A stretch of DNA of 17,586 bases from Scatosoma sp045537295 (GTDB lineage Bacteria > Bacillota > Clostridia > Christensenellales > Borkfalkiaceae): positions 1-17,586 of the forward strand of contig JAZSPG010000026.1 of NCBI GenBank assembly GCA_045537295.1, read 5' to 3'. Numbering within the stretch: position 1 is the first letter of the stretch; each line of letters starts with the position of its first letter. The notes below the pieces were generated by a model, which saw only the letters and a list, made by a program, of their open reading frames with translations, did no database searches and was not told where the DNA came from. Made by a program: the position numbers and the translations under genes. Shown piece by piece: positions 14,368-17,586 of this stretch.

Positions 14368-14396
14368 TTGCTTTTTGAAATTGTTTGTTGTATAAT
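14368..14396 (+). promoter_or_regulatory. Promoter of the sodium-pump decarboxylase operon
   Basis: TTGCTT (14368-14373), a 17-bp spacer and TATAAT (14391-14396). The leader to the first ATG would be about 64 nt. It holds only a weak AAAATACA/TGTGTTTT hairpin and no riboswitch that I recognise. Confidence 0.75.
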
Positions 14397-14466
14397 GGTA
14401 ATTGGTAGAGATTTGGCAAAAAAATACAGAATATTGTGTTTTACCGAAAATTCTTGGAGGAACGTT

Positions 14467-15831
14467 ATGGATAAAATTCAATTACTGCAAGAGCGCAAAG
14501 CGAAACTTGCGGAATTCGGAAAAGAAATTCGTGAACGGATTAACGCGTTGATTGATGAAAACAGTTTCGTCGAATTATCGGCGTTCAGTTTTTCCAAAAA
14601 CGAATTTTACGGGGAAAACGCCGAAGGCGAAGGCGTGGTGACGGGGTTTGCGACGATAAACGATTATCCGTTTTATATAATTGCGCAAAACTTCAAAGCG
14701 TTCGACGGCGGTATTTCCAAAGCGAATTGCGATAAAATCGCGAAATGCTTAGATATGGCTGAGAAAAACGCAACGCCCGTCGTGTATTTATTAAATACCC
14801 GCGGGGTGCAATTAGGGGAGGGTGTCCCCGTTTTAGAAGGACTTTCTAAACTGCTTTTAAGAAGCACGCAACTCAAAGGCGTCGTTCCGCAATACGTGGT
14901 TGTAGACGGCGAGGTATACGGTTCTATCGCAATGCTTTCCGCGATTGCCGACTTTTCCTTTTTCCTTTCGGGTAAGAGCGTGTTAGCGGTGAACAGTCCT
15001 TTTGTTTTATCCGCAAAAGCGGGTAAAAACTTATCCAAAGAGGAAATTGGAAACGCAAAAGCCTTGAATAAAACGGGTATACCCGCGTTTGAGGTGAACT
15101 CTTTGGAAGAAGTAAAACAAACGATTGCCTGCGTTTGCGATATACTTTCTACACCTTGCGTGGACGCGGAATTAAACGAAAGCGTTCCCTTGCTTAATGA
15201 AAGCGTAACCGCAGAAAATTTATTGACGATTTTCGAAAGTCCCTTGGAGATTTGGAGCGGGTTCGAACCTGAGGTGATAACCTTGCTCGGCCGTATCGGC
15301 GGTATGTCGGTAGCCACCGTCGTATTCGACGGCGGAGAAACGGGTGTAGAGCTTACCGCGGATAAGCTTGCGAAAATTAGAAATTTTGCCGAGCTTGCTT
15401 GCTGTTATTCGTTGCCGTTTATCACTTTCGCCGACGTGAAAGGTCTTTGTCCTTGTTCGTCGGTAAACAATAGCCGAGTAATGAAAGAGGCGTCGGAATA
15501 CTTGTCGATACTCGATACGATTGATACGGCTAAAATAGCGGTAATTTATAAAAAGGCTATCGGGCTCGGGTATTCGTTGTTCTCCGCGAAATCGGTCGGT
15601 TTTGATTATACCTGTGCTTTCGCAAACGCGCAAGTCGCTTTGTTTGACAGCGCGCAAAACGCGGTGGTCGAGATTGCTAGCGAAAACCAAGACAAAGCGG
15701 TATACGCGCAAAATTATATCGCAGAAAATTCCGACCCTATCAACACGGCAAGAGAGGGGTATATCGACGCGATTATCGAACCTCAGTTTGTAAAACAGTA
15801 TATCATTACGGCATTGCAAATGCTGTCGTAA
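14467..15831 (+). CDS. Divergent acyl-CoA/oxo-acid carboxyltransferase subunit (MmdA/PccB-like)
   Basis: A 454-aa carboxyltransferase-family protein. It is the likely alpha subunit that moves CO2 from the substrate to biotin. Two crotonase-like halves are recognisable: EGEGVVTGFATIN...AQNFKAFDGG in the first, and GRIGGMSVATVVFD...LPFITFADVKGL in the second. It is shorter than typical MmdA/PccB (about 510 aa), and key loops differ. The usual SGGARIQEG reads TRGVQLGEG (residues 111-119), the GPCAGGAVY loop reads DGEVYGSIA (147-155), and RKAYGGAY reads KKAIGLGY (362-369). ATG 14467 is chosen because TGGAGG lies 6 nt upstream and the promoter is at 14368-14396; a frame open from 14368 would start inside the promoter. 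The substrate cannot be named: methylmalonyl-CoA, oxaloacetate, glutaconyl-CoA and malonate pumps share this layout. Confidence 0.85.
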   Translation: MDKIQLLQERKAKLAEFGKEIRERINALIDENSFVELSAFSFSKNEFYGENAEGEGVVTGFATINDYPFYIIAQNFKAFDGGISKANCDKIAKCLDMAEKNATPVVYLLNTRGVQLGEGVPVLEGLSKLLLRSTQLKGVVPQYVVVDGEVYGSIAMLSAIADFSFFLSGKSVLAVNSPFVLSAKAGKNLSKEEIGNAKALNKTGIPAFEVNSLEEVKQTIACVCDILSTPCVDAELNESVPLLNESVTAENLLTIFESPLEIWSGFEPEVITLLGRIGGMSVATVVFDGGETGVELTADKLAKIRNFAELACCYSLPFITFADVKGLCPCSSVNNSRVMKEASEYLSILDTIDTAKIAVIYKKAIGLGYSLFSAKSVGFDYTCAFANAQVALFDSAQNAVVEIASENQDKAVYAQNYIAENSDPINTAREGYIDAIIEPQFVKQYIITALQMLS

Positions 15832-15843
15832 TAAGGAGGAATT

Positions 15844-16218
15844 ATGACGTTCAATCTTTTATCCGCATCCTCGGATAAATTCCGTTCCGCTAGCATAGGC
15901 GAGGCGTCTTTGTATGCGTTACTCGGCTTTGCAATCGTATTCGTGGGAATTGCTTTGTTGATTTTCGTGGTATGGTTGACGGGCAAATTAATGGTAAAAT
16001 ACGGTAATGCGTCCGCGCCCAAAAAAGCGACGGTTAAACAACAGTCTGCCCCCGTTGTAAGCGAGGTAGCCGAAAACTTGGCGGTAGCCGACGCTACGGC
16101 AAGTTCAGATAGCGTGGATAGCGAAACGGTTGCGGTAATTATGTCCGCGCTGATGGCGTATTATCAAACAACAAACCCCAAATGTGAATTTACAGTAAAG
16201 AGAATTAAAAGAATTTAA
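15844..16218 (+). CDS. OadG-family delta subunit of Na+-pumping decarboxylase
   Basis: A 124-aa small membrane subunit. A single transmembrane helix lies at about residues 23-46 (ALLGFAIVFVGIALLIFVVW). It is followed by an Ala/Ser/Val-rich linker and a C-terminal segment, ETVAVIMSALMAYY, ending in a basic FTVKRIKRI tail. This is the OadG/MmdD plan, in which the subunit anchors the carboxyltransferase to the membrane complex. Sequence identity in this family is always low, so the call rests on the architecture and on the position between the carboxyltransferase and the biotin carrier. RBS AAGGAGG lies just before the start. Confidence 0.85.
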   Translation: MTFNLLSASSDKFRSASIGEASLYALLGFAIVFVGIALLIFVVWLTGKLMVKYGNASAPKKATVKQQSAPVVSEVAENLAVADATASSDSVDSETVAVIMSALMAYYQTTNPKCEFTVKRIKRI

Positions 16219-16230
16219 GGAGAAATCGTT

Positions 16231-16617
16231 ATGCGTAATTTTATTATCACAGTAAACGGAACCACTTATCAAGTAGGTGTAGAGGAAGTTGGCGCAACTG
16301 CGTCTACGGCACCCGCCGTGACAACGCCTGCACCCACAGCTACGCCCGTTGCTAAAACGGCGTCCACGCCCGCACCTGCACCGCAGGCAAAACCTGTAAC
16401 CGCAAACGGAGAAAAAGTGCTTTCGCCGTTCCCTGGGCTTATTAAAGGATTGTTGGTTGCCGAAGGCGCAAGCGTTAAAAAGGACCAGCCTATTTTGGTT
16501 TTAGAGGCAATGAAAATGGACAACGATATTACCGCGCCTTGCGACGGTGTGGTATCTTTCCAAGTAGCAAAGGGCGCGAACGTAGAGTCCGACGCGGTAC
16601 TTGCCGTTATAAGCTAA
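16231..16617 (+). CDS. Biotin carrier (gamma) subunit of Na+-pumping decarboxylase
   Basis: A 128-aa biotin carrier protein. A short N-terminal beta segment (NFIITVNGTTYQVGVEEV) is followed by a flexible Ala/Pro/Thr linker (about residues 20-58). The biotinyl domain then has SPFPGLIKGLLVAEG and the lipoyl/biotinyl hinge VLEAMKMDN, where K95 is the biotinylated lysine. It carries CO2 from the carboxyltransferase to the membrane beta subunit. The linker length and composition are normal for the family. RBS AAGGAG lies at about 16217-16222, and the next gene follows after 21 nt. Confidence 0.95.
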   Translation: MRNFIITVNGTTYQVGVEEVGATASTAPAVTTPAPTATPVAKTASTPAPAPQAKPVTANGEKVLSPFPGLIKGLLVAEGASVKKDQPILVLEAMKMDNDITAPCDGVVSFQVAKGANVESDAVLAVIS

Positions 16618-16638
16618 TTTATTTGGGAGCTTTATACA

Positions 16639-17586
16639 ATGTTAGATAATTTGCTTGTAAATTTAGGCGATATGTTCGTGAATTTATGGCAATCGTTAGG
16701 CGTTACCAAAGGAACACCGCAAAATTATATTATGCTCGTTATTTCCTTTGTTTTGATGTACCTTGCGATTGTTAAGAAATTCGAACCGTTATTGCTTTTG
16801 CCTATTGCGTTCGGTATGTTTATCATCAACTTGCCCGGCGCGTACGAGGTGGTATGGGGCACTTACCCCGAAGGTTCGCATAACTATAATGACGTGCAAA
16901 ACCCAGGGCTTTTATGGTATTTATTCTACGGAGTACAAAACGTAATTTACCCGCCGTTGATTTTCCTCGGTATCGGCGCTATGACGGATTTTGGACCGCT
17001 CATTTCTAATCCGAAAAGTATGCTTATCGGCGCCGCGGCGCAACTTGGCGTATTCTTAACATTAATCGCCGCGAGCGCAATCGGCTTTAACCTTGCCGCC
17101 GCTTGTTCGATTGCCATTATCGGCGGTGCGGACGGACCTACGGCTATCTACGTAACGCAAAAATTAGCGGATTTTGCTATGTTTAAGGGTACGAAAACGG
17201 ATTTGCTTTCCGCAATCGCCGTCGCGGCGTATTCGTATATGGCGTTAATTCCGATTATCCAAAAACCGCTTATGAAAATGATAGTGCCTAAAAAGGAACG
17301 CGCTATAAAAATGAAACCGCTTCGTACGGTTAGCAAGGTAGAAAAAATTATATTCCCGATAGTCGTAACCTTAGTAGTAGGGCTTCTTTTGCCCGACGCA
17401 GTTCCGCTTTTGGGTATGCTTATGCTTGGTAATTTACTCAAAGAAAGCGGGGTTTGCGACAGACTTTCTTCGCAGGCGCAAAACGGTCTTATGAATACGA
17501 TTACCATTTTCCTCGGTGTTTCGGTTGGGTGCAAGGCATACGGCGAAACCTTTTTAGCGGGTACGACGCTTGGTATAATCGCGCTG
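16639..17586 (+). CDS. Na+-transporting decarboxylase beta subunit (OadB/MmdB-like), 3' truncated by window
   Basis: The first 316 codons of a polytopic membrane protein; the frame is open at the right edge. The beta subunit decarboxylates carboxybiotin and exports Na+. Landmarks are an N-terminal amphipathic stretch (LLVNLGDMFVNLWQSLG), several hydrophobic helices, FLGIGAMTDFGPLI and IIGGADGPTAIYVT. D165 of the last is the position of the key Na+-site aspartate of OadB. A later GVSVGCKAYGETFLAGTTLGI segment is also typical. ATG 16639 has GGGAG at 16625-16629. The gene order alpha-delta-gamma-beta matches known methylmalonyl-CoA decarboxylase operons, but the beta subunit does not reveal the substrate. 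Confidence 0.95.
   Translation, partial: MLDNLLVNLGDMFVNLWQSLGVTKGTPQNYIMLVISFVLMYLAIVKKFEPLLLLPIAFGMFIINLPGAYEVVWGTYPEGSHNYNDVQNPGLLWYLFYGVQNVIYPPLIFLGIGAMTDFGPLISNPKSMLIGAAAQLGVFLTLIAASAIGFNLAAACSIAIIGGADGPTAIYVTQKLADFAMFKGTKTDLLSAIAVAAYSYMALIPIIQKPLMKMIVPKKERAIKMKPLRTVSKVEKIIFPIVVTLVVGLLLPDAVPLLGMLMLGNLLKESGVCDRLSSQAQNGLMNTITIFLGVSVGCKAYGETFLAGTTLGIIAL

Noticed and set aside
14368..14466. N-terminal extension of the carboxyltransferase frame to ATG 14368
   Set aside because: It would begin within the -35 box of the promoter, its residues show no family similarity, and the strong TGGAGG site points to ATG 14467.
14673..15819. Long - strand frames (14673-15317 and 15220-15819) opposite the carboxyltransferase
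   Set aside because: They are shadows of a gene with codon bias; no recognisable domain or RBS is visible, and they overlap a clear family member.
16288..16405. Low-complexity Ala/Pro/Thr repeat in the biotin carrier
   Set aside because: Such swinging-arm linkers are normal in biotin carrier proteins.

Overview
The window reads as a chromosomal segment of an anaerobic, fermentative member of the Clostridia (Bacillota). Four things suggest this: the gene order mutS-mutL-miaA-(methionine gamma-lyase-like), strong AGGAG-type ribosome binding sites, a biotin-dependent Na+-pumping decarboxylase operon, and an FAD/FAD/DUF1667 glycerol-phosphate oxidation operon. TGA is used as a stop (for example at the ends of mutS and mutL), so the code is standard. 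An uncultured gut lineage such as Christensenellales would fit, but that is a guess from style. All genes are on the + strand except one DeoR regulator. I see no insertion sequence, phage gene or CRISPR array.

Layout. (1) 1-5099: mismatch repair and tRNA modification operon, with the 3' end of mutS, mutL, miaA and a PLP-dependent methionine gamma-lyase/aluminium-resistance family gene, closed by a bidirectional terminator. (2) 5162-9922: a DeoR regulator diverges from a four-gene operon (GlpA-like flavoprotein with a BFD-type iron-sulfur tail, a second FAD/NAD oxidoreductase, a DUF1667 Cys-rich protein, and a NagD-type HAD phosphatase). The two directions share an intergenic region with overlapping -10 boxes and an 8-1-8 palindrome. 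(3) 10041-12528: an operon of an MgtC/SapB membrane protein, an sn-glycerol-1-phosphate dehydrogenase and a HAD phosphatase that resembles eukaryotic-type phosphomannomutase. (4) 12587-13238: a lone tRNA-Trp behind a perfect consensus promoter, a GC-rich hairpin, then rnhA. (5) 13293-14213: a TVP38/TMEM64 (VTT) membrane protein whose first codons are overlaid by a textbook intrinsic terminator. (6) 14368-17586: a Na+-translocating decarboxylase operon in the order carboxyltransferase, OadG-like delta, biotin carrier, OadB-like beta. The beta gene runs off the end.

The genes make a coherent picture. Modules 2 and 3 both act on glycerol phosphates, one on the sn-3 and one on the sn-1 enantiomer, and each carries its own HAD phosphatase. 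Module 6 would turn a decarboxylation into a sodium gradient. Points most worth a second look are the terminator inside the VTT reading frame, the carboxyltransferase whose oxyanion-hole motifs are rewritten, the phosphomannomutase-like protein that has lost its substrate arginines, and the architecture of the DeoR/glp control region.
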